Shown here one piece after another: positions 25,923 to 33,903 of a stretch of 38,921 nt of DNA. Under the pieces are notes generated by a model, which made no database searches, had not been told where the DNA came from, and saw nothing but the letters and a program-made list of their open reading frames with translations. Both the position numbers and the translations under genes were made by a program. Where the stretch lies: assembly GCF_002891535.1 (NCBI RefSeq), contig NZ_PDZR01000032.1, positions 1-38,921 on the forward strand, read 5' to 3'. Numbering within the stretch: the stretch's first letter is position 1; every line of letters begins with the position of its first letter. This stretch comes from Methylocella silvestris. Lineage in GTDB: Bacteria > Pseudomonadota > Alphaproteobacteria > Rhizobiales > Beijerinckiaceae.

Positions 25923-27818
25923 CTAGGGGGCTTTGGCCTCCTTGTCCGGCACTCGGAACGTATAGAGAGCGCCGCCTTGCGGGATCTTGTTCAGTCCGAT
26001 GACCTTGGTCAGAGCCGTCGAACCGATCGCGCCGAACTTGTCTTCAAGATCGAGACCCGCGACCGCCGGCAAGCCGATCCAGCCGCCAATGCCCGCGAAC
26101 ACGGAGACGTATTCATGGCCCTTGATCTTGTAAGCGATCGGGTTGCCGATGATGCCGGAGCCAAGCTTGCGCTGCCAAAGCAACTTGCCGGTATCGCGGT
26201 CGATGGCGCGGAAGTCGCCGTTAAGGCTGCCATAGAAAACAAGGCCGCCGGCGGTGTTCAGCGTGCCGCTCCAGTTCGGATAGGCGTCCGGCACTTCCCA
26301 GGCGGTCTTGCCTGTCAGCACGTCGAACTTCTTCAGCTTGCCCGTCACCCCCGGCTTTTCCGGATACATATAGACATTGGCGAAGACATAGACTGTGCCC
26401 TGTTGCGTATGCGTGCGGGCCTGTGGCTCATCCTCCATGCACCAATTGTTGGTCGGGACATAGAAATTAGTCGGATCCTTGGGATCGACCGAGGCTGGCT
26501 GCTGATCCTTGCCGCCCATCGCCGAGGGACAGGCCTGCGTATTGACGCCGATCTTGAAAGGTGAGTGCTCTGGCACCTTGACGGGACGTCCCGTCTTCAG
26601 ATCGACCTTTTCGGCCCAGTTTACGGTGACGAATTTGTGGGCCCGCAAGAGATTGCCGTCTGTCCTGTCGAGAACATAGGCGAAGCCGTTGCGGTCGAAG
26701 TGCACGAGCGCCTTGACGGGCTTGCCGTCGACATTCGGCATGTCCACAAGGATGTTCTCGTTGACGCCGTCATAGTCCCATTGATCGAAGGGCGTCATCT
26801 GATAGGCCCAGACCACCTCGCCCGTGTCGACCTTGCGGGCGAAGATCGTCATCGACCATTTGTTGTCCCACTTGCCGGAATTGCACGCCTCATGGGTGTC
26901 TTCGCCGCAGCGCGTCGTCGGGCTCCAATTGCCGGGATTGCCGGTCGAAGCGTAAACGAGTCCGAGCTCGGGATCGTAGCTGTACCACGCCCAGGGCGAA
27001 CCGCCGCCGCGCTTCCACTCGTCGCCGGGATAGCTGGAGAGGCCGATATCGTGACCATAAGTCCCGTGTTCGGGATGCGCCTTGTTGGTGTCGGGGGTCA
27101 GGCAGACGTCCTTGTCAGTGCCATTGCTCTGGCACCGCCAGGCGAGGTCGCCCGTCGCGAGGTCATAGGCCTCGAGCCGTCCACGCGCAGCGAATTCGTC
27201 GCCGCCGAATCCGACGATCACCTTGTCCTTGGCGATCAATGGCGCGCTCGTCACCGTTTCGCCATGCTCGGGAAAGGCGTGCTTGACCACCCACAGTTCC
27301 TGGCCGGTCTTGGCGTCGAGTGCAATGAGGAAGCCGTCCAGCGTATTGAACAGCAGCTTTCCGTCTGCGTAGTTCACGCCGCGATTGACCACGTCGCAGC
27401 AAGCGCGCGGCACCGCCGACACATCGCGATCCGTGCCCTTGTTATAGGACCAGACCTGGACCGGATTGTCGGGGTCAGAAAGATCAAGCGCCTGCACGAT
27501 GTTTGGCCAGGCGCTGACAAAGAACATCATCGGCTTTCCGCCGACATCGACGACGACAGGCTGCCCTTCGTGTCCGCGCAGAGCTCCCGAGGACTGCGAC
27601 CAGGACATCTGGAGATTGCCGACGTTGTCCTTGTTGATGTCCTTCAGTTCGCTGTGACGCTGAAGGGCGAGATTCTGCCCCATCCCAGGCCAGAGATCGG
27701 GATTCTTGCTGTTCTTTATGATCTCGTCATCTGAGCCGGCCCAAGCTACGCTCGATAGCGACGCCATCGCCAAACCGGCGAACGCCGCGCGCCAAGGTAA
27801 ACATTCCCGCAAATTCAT
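25923..27818 (-). CDS. xoxF: Lanthanide-dependent PQQ methanol dehydrogenase XoxF
   Basis: A 631-residue periplasmic quinoprotein oxidising methanol to formaldehyde or formate and passing electrons to XoxG. The signal peptide spans residues about 1-28 (AAFAGLAMASLSSVAWAG). An eight-bladed propeller carries tryptophan-docking motifs. The vicinal disulfide is Cys140-Cys141 (RACCDVVNRG). Metal ligands are Glu208 (GGDEFAARGR) and Asn294 (STGNPGNW). The catalytic Asp348 is followed two residues later by Asp350 in DQWDYDGVNE; this second Asp distinguishes lanthanide-using XoxF from calcium-using MxaF, which has Ala there. The ATG at 27818 is chosen because GGGAGGAG sits four bases upstream; an earlier frame start at 27839 lacks support. 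The sequence flavour (WPGMGQNLALQRHSELKDIN) suggests a XoxF1-like clade rather than the common XoxF5, which needs a tree. It is the first gene of the cluster. Confidence 0.96.
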   Translation of the reverse strand: MNLRECLPWRAAFAGLAMASLSSVAWAGSDDEIIKNSKNPDLWPGMGQNLALQRHSELKDINKDNVGNLQMSWSQSSGALRGHEGQPVVVDVGGKPMMFFVSAWPNIVQALDLSDPDNPVQVWSYNKGTDRDVSAVPRACCDVVNRGVNYADGKLLFNTLDGFLIALDAKTGQELWVVKHAFPEHGETVTSAPLIAKDKVIVGFGGDEFAARGRLEAYDLATGDLAWRCQSNGTDKDVCLTPDTNKAHPEHGTYGHDIGLSSYPGDEWKRGGGSPWAWYSYDPELGLVYASTGNPGNWSPTTRCGEDTHEACNSGKWDNKWSMTIFARKVDTGEVVWAYQMTPFDQWDYDGVNENILVDMPNVDGKPVKALVHFDRNGFAYVLDRTDGNLLRAHKFVTVNWAEKVDLKTGRPVKVPEHSPFKIGVNTQACPSAMGGKDQQPASVDPKDPTNFYVPTNNWCMEDEPQARTHTQQGTVYVFANVYMYPEKPGVTGKLKKFDVLTGKTAWEVPDAYPNWSGTLNTAGGLVFYGSLNGDFRAIDRDTGKLLWQRKLGSGIIGNPIAYKIKGHEYVSVFAGIGGWIGLPAVAGLDLEDKFGAIGSTALTKVIGLNKIPQGGALYTFRVPDKEAKAP

Positions 27819-27941
27819 TAGCTCCTCCCAAGGCGTCACGAAATCATTGGCATTGTTTTATCAAAGCGGCCCTTCCGCTTCGCTGCCCTCGATCCGAACG
27901 ACCGGAACAGTAGCGAAATCCAACATGGGCGATAGAGCCGG

Positions 27942-27972
27942 TTTTCCCGAAAAATCGGGAAAATATTCCCGC
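27942..27972. promoter_or_regulatory. Inverted repeat and TATTCCCG element upstream of xoxF
   Basis: TTTTCCCGA (27942-27950) and its exact complement TCGGGAAAA (27955-27963) are separated by four A. ATATTCCCGC follows at 27963-27972, so three copies of the TTCCCG core (one inverted) lie within 31 bp, about 125-155 bp upstream of the xoxF start. The arrangement looks like a regulator binding site. The 10-mer ATATTCCCGC recurs upstream of the NarL-type regulator gene at 20266-20275. Confidence 0.5.
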
Positions 27973-28011
27973 TTCAGAATCGGCGCCGCTGTTGTGGCGG
28001 GCGCCGCGCTC

Positions 28012-28057
28012 AGCTCCACGCGGAGAAAGCAAAAATGGGTTAGCTCCACACCGGAGC
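28012..28057. repeat. Two CTCC/GGAG dyads at 30-bp spacing
   Basis: AGCTCCAC occurs at 28012-28019 and again at 28042-28049. Each copy is followed by the opposite half: CTCC-N4-GGAG at 28014-28025 and GCTCC-N5-GGAGC at 28043-28057. The two dyads are 30 bp apart, close to three helical turns, as expected for tandem binding of one dimeric regulator on one DNA face. The role is not known. Confidence 0.4.
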
Positions 28058-28383
28058 GCAATGGATCCGACTCAAGGCGACGACTGAAAATCAATGTCAA
28101 TCCACAATGGACTCAGCCCAAACAGATTAGATTTATTCCCGATATTGAGGGACTTTTCTCTTTCTTCAAAGCCAGCATCATCGGGAGAAATGACATATAG
28201 CCCAAGATTACATTTTGATCGTGATATAATGGCAACGCTCTTAAGCCAGAATAGAACTTCATCTTTTTCCGCGTTGCGCGGAGAACGTGCTGGCTTAATG
28301 TTCCATAGCCCATTTGGAGCACCTTAGTCGAAAGTCCGCTTTCATGGCGCGGGGGGCTCGAACGAAACCGGAGGGAATGTCTC

Positions 28384-30819
28384 ATGGACGCCAGAACAGC
28401 TAGGTCGTTCATTGTCGCCTCGGCGGTTGGCGGCGCCGCGATCGTCGGCGCTGCTCAAGCTCAGGACGCCAACACAAACAACAACGCCAGCACGGTCGTG
28501 TTGCCGGACGTTATTGTAGTGTCGCCGACGCCGGTGCCGGGCGCAAGCAGTATCGACAAGGACAAGGTTCCCGCTTTTGTATCGACTGTGACCTCGCAGC
28601 AATTCGAGGACAAGAAATCTCCCGCTGTCGCGGACGCGATAACGGCCCATGTGCCCGCCGCGATCGGGATTAACGTCGACGGGACCGACCTCTCCCCTGA
28701 TCTGTTTTATCGCGGCTTCGACACATCCCGCATCTCGGGGACGGCGCAGGGACTTGCGGTTTATCAGAACGGCGTGCGCATCAACGAGGCGTTCGGCGAC
28801 AGCACCAACCTCGATCTTATCTCCCCGATCGCCATCGACCGCGTCGACGTCTTCACAAACAATCCGATCTTCGGATTGAACGCGCTCGGCGGCGCCATCA
28901 ATTTCACGATGAAGAACGGCTTCACCTATCAGGGTGGCGAGGCTCAGGTTCTCGGCGGTTCATACGGGCGTCTTTACGGCAGCGTGCAATATGGCAAGCA
29001 GGTTGGCGACTACAGTATTTATTTCGCCACCGACGCTTTGCGGGACGACGGCTATCGTCCCTACGGGGCGCAAAACCTGCAACGCGTTTACGCCGATATT
29101 GGCTACCGTACGCAGGATTCCGAATTTCACGCGATCGGCGCCTTCAGCCGCACGTGGCTTGGCGTTCAGGGCACCACTCCCATGGTGCTCGTGGAACAGC
29201 AGTACAACTCCGTTTTCACGACCCCGCAGACGACCAATAATCAGGCCGGCCTGGCGCAGATAACCGGTCGCTTCGACCTGACCCCGACGTGGTCCCTGGC
29301 GAGCAATTTCTATTACCGCCAGTTCGATCAATATCACGTCGACGGCAACGACGCCGATATCGCCAACTGCGGCGATCAGGGGGGCACGGACGGCAACGCT
29401 TGCCTTTCCAACGACGGCGCGTTCCACGGCCACAATCCGAATGATTATCAATTCACAAATCATGGCCAGCCCATCCCGTACCTCGGTGATGACTTCGCTT
29501 ATGGAACGACGGCCTTCACCGCCACCCACACGCAAACGTTTGGCGCTCAGGAGCAGTTGACAAGCAAGGATAAAATCCTCGATCACGCCAACTACTTCGT
29601 CGTCGGCGGCAGCGTCGATCAGAGCTATACGCATTTCTCGTCGACGACGACGCTCGGCCAGCTTGATTCGAACTTCCAAAATACGTTCACGGGCTTTCCT
29701 GGCTCGCAAGCCATTCTTCAGACCGAGGGCAATGTCGGCTTCGCTCCGGTCTGGGTGCATGGGTCCGCGACCTATTTCGGCCTTTTTGCCCTCGACACGC
29801 TGAACATCACAAACGAATTCGCAGTAACTGCGGGAGCAAGGTTCAACGTCGCCAATATCGGCCTTTCGGACGTCAGCGGCCAATCTCCCGACCTCAACTC
29901 CAGCGCCAGCTATAATCGCATTAACCCGGTCGTCGGCTTCACCTACACCGCTTCGCCCGCTTTGACCTTCTACGGCGGTTACTCTGAAGCAAACAGGGCG
30001 CCGACTCCGCTCGAAAACCAGTGCTCCAACCCGGCGCTGCCCTGCGTTCTCGAGACCGCGCTTGTATCCGACCCGCCGCTGCAACAGGTGGTCTCCCACA
30101 CTTTCGAGGGCGGCGCCCGTGGTGTGCTCACGATACCCAATGGCTACGGCACACTCGTTTATAACGCCGGCGTGTTTCACATCACGAGCACCAACGACAT
30201 CGTCAATGAGGCGAGTGAAATCTCGGGACAGGGATACTTTACCAACGTTCCGGAAACCTTGCGGCAGGGCGCCGAACTTGGCCTCCAGTATAACTACGGC
30301 CCCGTAAGCCTTTATGCCAACTACGCCCACGTCGACGCGACCTATCAATTCAGCGGCACCTTTTCATCGCCGAATAATCCTTTCGCGGACGAAAATGGCA
30401 ATATTTTCGTCCGGCCAGGCGATCGCATTCCGGGCATTCCGAGCAATCTAGGCAAGTTTGGCATTACCTATGCGGTGACCCCGCAATTCAAGGTGACGGC
30501 GGAGGCGGTCGTCGTCGGAGACCAGTATTACGTCGGCGACGATTCCAACCTCAACCCGAAACTTCCCGCCTACTATTACGTGAATCTGCGGGCCACCTAT
30601 CAGGCGACCGAGCAAATCCAGCTGTTCGGCCTGATCAACAATGTCACCAATCACAAATACGCGACATACGGAACGTTTTACGGAACCGACACGAGCGGCG
30701 GGAACGTCAACGCCACTCTTTTCAACAACAATCCCGAGAATGGCGGCATCGGCGACGCCAGGGCGGTGACTGTGGCGCAACCTCTCTCCGTCTACGGCGG
30801 ATTCAAAGTCACTTTTTGA
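28384..30819 (+). CDS. TonB-dependent outer-membrane receptor, candidate metal/lanthanide uptake
   Basis: An 811-residue outer-membrane receptor. The signal peptide ends near residue 27 (AAIVGAAQAQ). A TonB-box-like segment (VVLPDVIVVSPTPV) is followed by the plug domain (SPAVADAITAHVPAAIGINV, LFYRGFDTSRISGTAQGLAV, IDRVDVFTNNPIFGLNALGG) and a 22-strand-type barrel ending in the aromatic terminus VYGGFKVTF. GGAGGGAA precedes the ATG. It is divergent from xoxF and shares its promoter region. In methylotrophs TonB receptors next to lanthanide genes (LutH-type) import lanthanide complexes, so a similar role is likely but inferred. Iron, cobalamin or another chelate are alternatives. No TonB/ExbBD or ABC uptake genes are nearby. 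A histidine kinase gene follows after 116 bp. Confidence 0.88.
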   Translation: MDARTARSFIVASAVGGAAIVGAAQAQDANTNNNASTVVLPDVIVVSPTPVPGASSIDKDKVPAFVSTVTSQQFEDKKSPAVADAITAHVPAAIGINVDGTDLSPDLFYRGFDTSRISGTAQGLAVYQNGVRINEAFGDSTNLDLISPIAIDRVDVFTNNPIFGLNALGGAINFTMKNGFTYQGGEAQVLGGSYGRLYGSVQYGKQVGDYSIYFATDALRDDGYRPYGAQNLQRVYADIGYRTQDSEFHAIGAFSRTWLGVQGTTPMVLVEQQYNSVFTTPQTTNNQAGLAQITGRFDLTPTWSLASNFYYRQFDQYHVDGNDADIANCGDQGGTDGNACLSNDGAFHGHNPNDYQFTNHGQPIPYLGDDFAYGTTAFTATHTQTFGAQEQLTSKDKILDHANYFVVGGSVDQSYTHFSSTTTLGQLDSNFQNTFTGFPGSQAILQTEGNVGFAPVWVHGSATYFGLFALDTLNITNEFAVTAGARFNVANIGLSDVSGQSPDLNSSASYNRINPVVGFTYTASPALTFYGGYSEANRAPTPLENQCSNPALPCVLETALVSDPPLQQVVSHTFEGGARGVLTIPNGYGTLVYNAGVFHITSTNDIVNEASEISGQGYFTNVPETLRQGAELGLQYNYGPVSLYANYAHVDATYQFSGTFSSPNNPFADENGNIFVRPGDRIPGIPSNLGKFGITYAVTPQFKVTAEAVVVGDQYYVGDDSNLNPKLPAYYYVNLRATYQATEQIQLFGLINNVTNHKYATYGTFYGTDTSGGNVNATLFNNNPENGGIGDARAVTVAQPLSVYGGFKVTF

Positions 30820-30829
30820 TCCTGGTCTG

Positions 30830-30855
30830 CGGCGCGGCTCATTCGGGCCGCGTCG
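30830..30855 (+). terminator. Possible stem-loop after the receptor gene
   Basis: CGGCGCGGC (30830-30838) pairs with GCCGCGTCG (30847-30855), nine pairs including one G-T, around an eight-base loop, 11 bp after the receptor stop. There is no clear T-run, so it may only attenuate transcription into the kinase gene. Confidence 0.4.
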
Positions 30856-30935
30856 CCATTGCCGCTTTAAGAGTTCTGCGCTTAGATCGGCGTTTGTGAT
30901 GTGCTGCGATTGCCTGGCCCGCTCCGAGGCTTCCC

Positions 30936-32297
30936 ATGTCGATCCAAAGCCGCCTCGTCGTTTCCCTTACCGTCGTCCTGATTCTGAGCCTCGCCTTTGG
31001 CTCTGTGCTCACCTATGAGCATGTTCTGGATAAGATTCGCACGGAGATGCAAGCCGCGATGTCGGTCGGGTTGCATACGGCTGGCAACGCCGTTGACGAT
31101 CGTGAAGAGGCGATCGATCCGGCGAAGCGGCTGCGGCTCGTTGTCGATGATTTCAACGGCGACCGGCATCTGCGCGCGACGCTTTTCGGACCTCATGGCG
31201 AGATCCTCGCGCATTCGCAATTGCAACTCCCGGATGACCCGGCGCCAAGCTGGTTTTACCGTCTCGTCACAGCGGCGCCGCCGCTGCGGACTCAGCTCGA
31301 CCTGCCGCCTGCGTTTCATTCCATCGGCGGCATGACGCTCGAGGCCGACGCCCATAATGAAGTCGCCGAGGCCTGGAGCGATTTCCGTCTCACCCTGATT
31401 ATCATGGCCGTTTTCTTTGCTCTGGTTCTTGCGTTGGCGTTCTGGACCATCCGAACCGCGCTGAGTCCATTGCGCAACGTATGCGACGCCTTTTCCGGGA
31501 TCGGTGGCGGCAACTATGCGACGCGCGTCGCGCCTTTGGCCTATCGAGAGCTTGAGCCGCTTCGCTACGGATTCAATATCATGGCGGCGCGGCTTGAGGG
31601 GATGACGGCGCAGAACCGCGCTCTGCACGAACAAATTGTCAATGTGCAGGAGGAAGAACGCGCGGAGCTCGCGCGCGACCTGCACGACGAGGTCGCGCCG
31701 TTTCTGTTCTCGGTCGGCGCGGACGCCGCCATGATCCGGCAGTTCCTCCAGACGGGGATGGGCGGTCAGGTCGGCCCCCGCGCGGATGCGATCTCCGACG
31801 CGGTGCGTCATATGCAGAGGCACCTAAGGGACGTTCTGCGCCGCCTTGCCCCCGGCGCTTTGCTGGATCTCGGCCTTGCCGGCGCGATAGACAATCTGAT
31901 TGGTTTTTGGAAAGCGCGGCGCCCTGAATTATCCTTCGGCATAGAGATTACAGAGGAACGAATAGGGCTGCCGCTCGACGCCGTCGCCTTTCGCGTCGTT
32001 CAGGAAAGTCTCAGCAATGCGATACGGCATGGGCAACCCGCGCGGATCGACGTGCGGATCAAACGCCTTGAGCAGCGGATCCAGATCATCGTGGAAGATG
32101 ACGGGATTGGCTTTTCCAAGGATCGGGAGCCGAATGGCTTCGGACTCGCCGGAATGAAGGAGCGCGTCCGTTCTGTCGGCGGAGTCGTGACCATTCGCAA
32201 CCACTCATCCCGCCAAGGCGTGATTGTCGAGGCCGAAATCCCGATTGGCGGCAAACCAATTCTGGAGCGCCCGCAGGCAGCGAGCATTTCGGCGTAG
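30936..32297 (+). CDS. Sensor histidine kinase, NarX/UhpB-like (HisKA_3)
   Basis: A 453-residue membrane kinase. TM1 is at about 7-25 (LVVSLTVVLILSLAFGSVLT) and a periplasmic region runs to about residue 150. TM2 is at about 152-172 (LTLIIMAVFFALVLALAFW), followed by HAMP (LSPLRNVCDAFSGIGGGNYA). The HisKA_3 dimerisation domain has His250 in ERAELARDLHDEVAPFLFSV, and the HATPase domain shows VVQESLSNAIRHG, VEDDGIGF and GFGLAGMKERV. This kinase class pairs with NarL-type regulators, and the only such regulator in the window is at 20538-21158 on the other side of the xox genes. It follows the TonB receptor on the same strand. A role in sensing methanol or lanthanide status is plausible but unproven. 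Confidence 0.88.
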   Translation: MSIQSRLVVSLTVVLILSLAFGSVLTYEHVLDKIRTEMQAAMSVGLHTAGNAVDDREEAIDPAKRLRLVVDDFNGDRHLRATLFGPHGEILAHSQLQLPDDPAPSWFYRLVTAAPPLRTQLDLPPAFHSIGGMTLEADAHNEVAEAWSDFRLTLIIMAVFFALVLALAFWTIRTALSPLRNVCDAFSGIGGGNYATRVAPLAYRELEPLRYGFNIMAARLEGMTAQNRALHEQIVNVQEEERAELARDLHDEVAPFLFSVGADAAMIRQFLQTGMGGQVGPRADAISDAVRHMQRHLRDVLRRLAPGALLDLGLAGAIDNLIGFWKARRPELSFGIEITEERIGLPLDAVAFRVVQESLSNAIRHGQPARIDVRIKRLEQRIQIIVEDDGIGFSKDREPNGFGLAGMKERVRSVGGVVTIRNHSSRQGVIVEAEIPIGGKPILERPQAASISA

Positions 32298-32601
32298 AGG
32301 CGCTGGAACTGATGAGGGCGCTCGCCGCCAAAATTACGACGAACGATGATCATCCAACTGCTGCCCCGTAATTGACAAGCTTGCTCCTGGCCATAGCAAG
32401 CTTAAGCGATGTCGAAGCAAAATCACGTGCAAAATACAACAAACACGAGCGTATAGCGCAGCGATCAGGTTGAATATTAAATAAAAATGAGATCAATGAA
32501 ATAATAAGGAACCATATTAACTTCTGTGTCATTATGGCGATAGCGCGGCAAAACCGAATTGGTTTTTGAGATATGTATGAAACCCGGGAAGGGCAACTTT
32601 A
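32298..32601 (+). other. Intergenic region, AT-rich
   Basis: About 300 bp. A perfect 9-bp inverted repeat (32377-32403) follows the kinase gene, then an AT-rich part (32460-32560) that probably contains the promoter of the small membrane protein. No gene is seen. Confidence 0.35.
32377..32403 (+). terminator. Perfect stem-loop downstream of the kinase gene
   Basis: AAGCTTGCT (32377-32385) and AGCAAGCTT (32395-32403) form a nine-bp stem with a nine-base loop, 80 bp after the kinase stop. It lacks a T-run on either strand, so it is a possible but not certain terminator. Confidence 0.35.
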
Positions 32602-32886
32602 ATGTATATTCTCTCGGTTGCCGCTTTAGTATTTGGAATTGTCCTTGGCTGTAATTTCAAGGCTTACATCCTCGCTCCCTCTTGTGCAGTCGTAGCATTG
32701 GTCACCGTGATGGCCGCCACATTTGCCGGAGAACGTTTCTTTCACGCTGCATTATACGCAGCTCTCTTTCTGACACTACTGCAGATCGGTTATTTGCTTG
32801 GCGTCATCGGCTGGTCGACCGCGATGAAGCTTCACAGGCGGAGGTCTGGACCGGCCTTGCCCTATCCGAACAAGCCCGCCGTCTAG
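32602..32886 (+). CDS. Small membrane protein, unknown
   Basis: A 94-residue protein with three hydrophobic stretches: residues about 1-18 (YILSVAALVFGIVLGCNF), 24-42 (LAPSCAVVALVTVMAATFAG) and 48-72 (FHAALYAALFLTLLQIGYLLGVI). It ends in a basic, Pro-containing tail (AMKLHRRRSGPALPYPNKPAV) that should be cytoplasmic. GGGAAGGG lies about ten bases before the ATG, and an AT-rich upstream region could be its promoter, so it is probably a real gene. I recognise no family with a known function. It stands alone between the kinase and the convergent PmtA/MnmA genes. Confidence 0.68.
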   Translation: MYILSVAALVFGIVLGCNFKAYILAPSCAVVALVTVMAATFAGERFFHAALYAALFLTLLQIGYLLGVIGWSTAMKLHRRRSGPALPYPNKPAV

Positions 32887-33138
32887 CGCCCACGCCTTTG
32901 GAAGCGGCGTTTCCGATCAATGTCCGCCCCCCATCGATCACCTTGTCCGATCATCCGATGCGACGCCGCAAAGAAATTGCCAGCGCGCGAGGATGAAGCC
33001 GGCGAACTCGGGGCGCACTTTTTATGGCGAGGGTAGCGATAGAGCCCATTGAGATCAGATTGAATTAAACTGATCGAGAAAAATAGGCTTGGCCGGAAAG
33101 CGCTCAGCGGAGCCGGATCATAGAAATTGTGGCGGCTG

Positions 33139-33801
33139 TCACACTCTTTTCAAGCGCGCCAGGGTGAATAGCCCGAACGGCGCCAGCGCGCGGCGCTCCA
33201 GGAGGCGCGCGGCTGGCCGAGCCTCGATCCAACCGCCAAGGACCGCCCATTGGAATTGCGGTCGCCAGCCAAGGTGGGCGCTGCGCGTGCCAAGCCATGC
33301 CTCGAGCTTGGCGATCAGTCCCGTCTCTGCCCCGACATGGTTGACGAGCACGATTTCCCCGCCAGGCTTCACGACGCGCAGCAATTCGTCGAGCATCGCA
33401 TGCGGGTCGGGCACGACGGTCAGCACGTAAGGGGCGACTACCGCGTCAAAGCTCGCATCCGGAAAAGCAAGGCGCGTCGCGTCCATGACGAGAAGGCCGT
33501 CGACATTCTGCAGCGATTTGTCGATCAGACGGCGCTGCGCTTGCCGCAGCATCGGCTCGCAGAGATCGACGCCGACGAGCCGCGTCCGCTGGTCGAACAT
33601 CGGCAATTCAAGGCCTGTGCCGACGCCAACGTCGAGCACGCGCCCCATCGGGCGGTCAGCCGCCGCGACGGCCGCGAGGCGTCCGGCGCGCATGACGAGC
33701 GAAAAAACAAGATCATAGATGGGCGCCCAGCGCGCGTAGGACGATTTGACATGGCCGTTGTCGAGCGTCGCATGGGCGGCGGACGCAGCTCCCGCGCTCA
33801 T
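33139..33801 (-). CDS. pmtA: Phosphatidylethanolamine N-methyltransferase-like protein (PmtA)
   Basis: A 220-residue class I SAM-dependent methyltransferase. The opening SSYARWAPIYDLVFSLVMRAGR and the closing GWRPQFQWAVLGGWIEARP resemble rhizobial-type PmtA, which methylates phosphatidylethanolamine stepwise towards phosphatidylcholine at the membrane. Motif I is RVLDVGVGTGLELPMFD, followed by LVGVDLCEPMLRQAQRRL, LVMDATRLAFPDASFDAVVA and VVKPGGEIVLVNHVGAE. The ATG at 33801 is chosen; an earlier in-frame TTG at 33879 would add 26 residues. It lies 102 bp downstream of mnmA on the same strand, and may be co-transcribed with it. A different small-molecule methyltransferase cannot be excluded from sequence alone. 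Confidence 0.78.
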   Translation of the reverse strand: MSAGAASAAHATLDNGHVKSSYARWAPIYDLVFSLVMRAGRLAAVAAADRPMGRVLDVGVGTGLELPMFDQRTRLVGVDLCEPMLRQAQRRLIDKSLQNVDGLLVMDATRLAFPDASFDAVVAPYVLTVVPDPHAMLDELLRVVKPGGEIVLVNHVGAETGLIAKLEAWLGTRSAHLGWRPQFQWAVLGGWIEARPAARLLERRALAPFGLFTLARLKRV

Positions 33802-33903
33802 CGGGCGGGCGAACTCGGAAAGATTACGACCAGTCAAAAGTGCGATCCTTCGATCGGAGTTTTTGAAGATGCGGCCCAAGTCGAGCCCGGCGCCGGAAGC
33901 GCG

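Larger units (their letters stand above)
27819..28383. other. Divergent promoter region between xoxF and the TonB-dependent receptor
   Basis: A non-coding stretch of 565 bp serving xoxF (-) and the receptor gene (+). It holds a 9-bp perfect inverted repeat at 27942-27963, a TATTCCCG element just beside it, two CTCC/GGAG dyads 30 bp apart at 28012-28057, and TTATTCCCGA near the receptor side (28134-28142). No gene is seen. These are described separately. Confidence 0.5.

Noticed and set aside
24921-26564. Plus-strand open frame of 547 codons across xoxF and xoxJ
   Set aside because: It spans two well-identified minus-strand genes and their terminator; the translation has no recognisable motif.
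28960-30348. Minus-strand open frame of 462 codons inside the TonB receptor
   Set aside because: Antisense shadow of a strongly supported receptor gene in GC-rich DNA.
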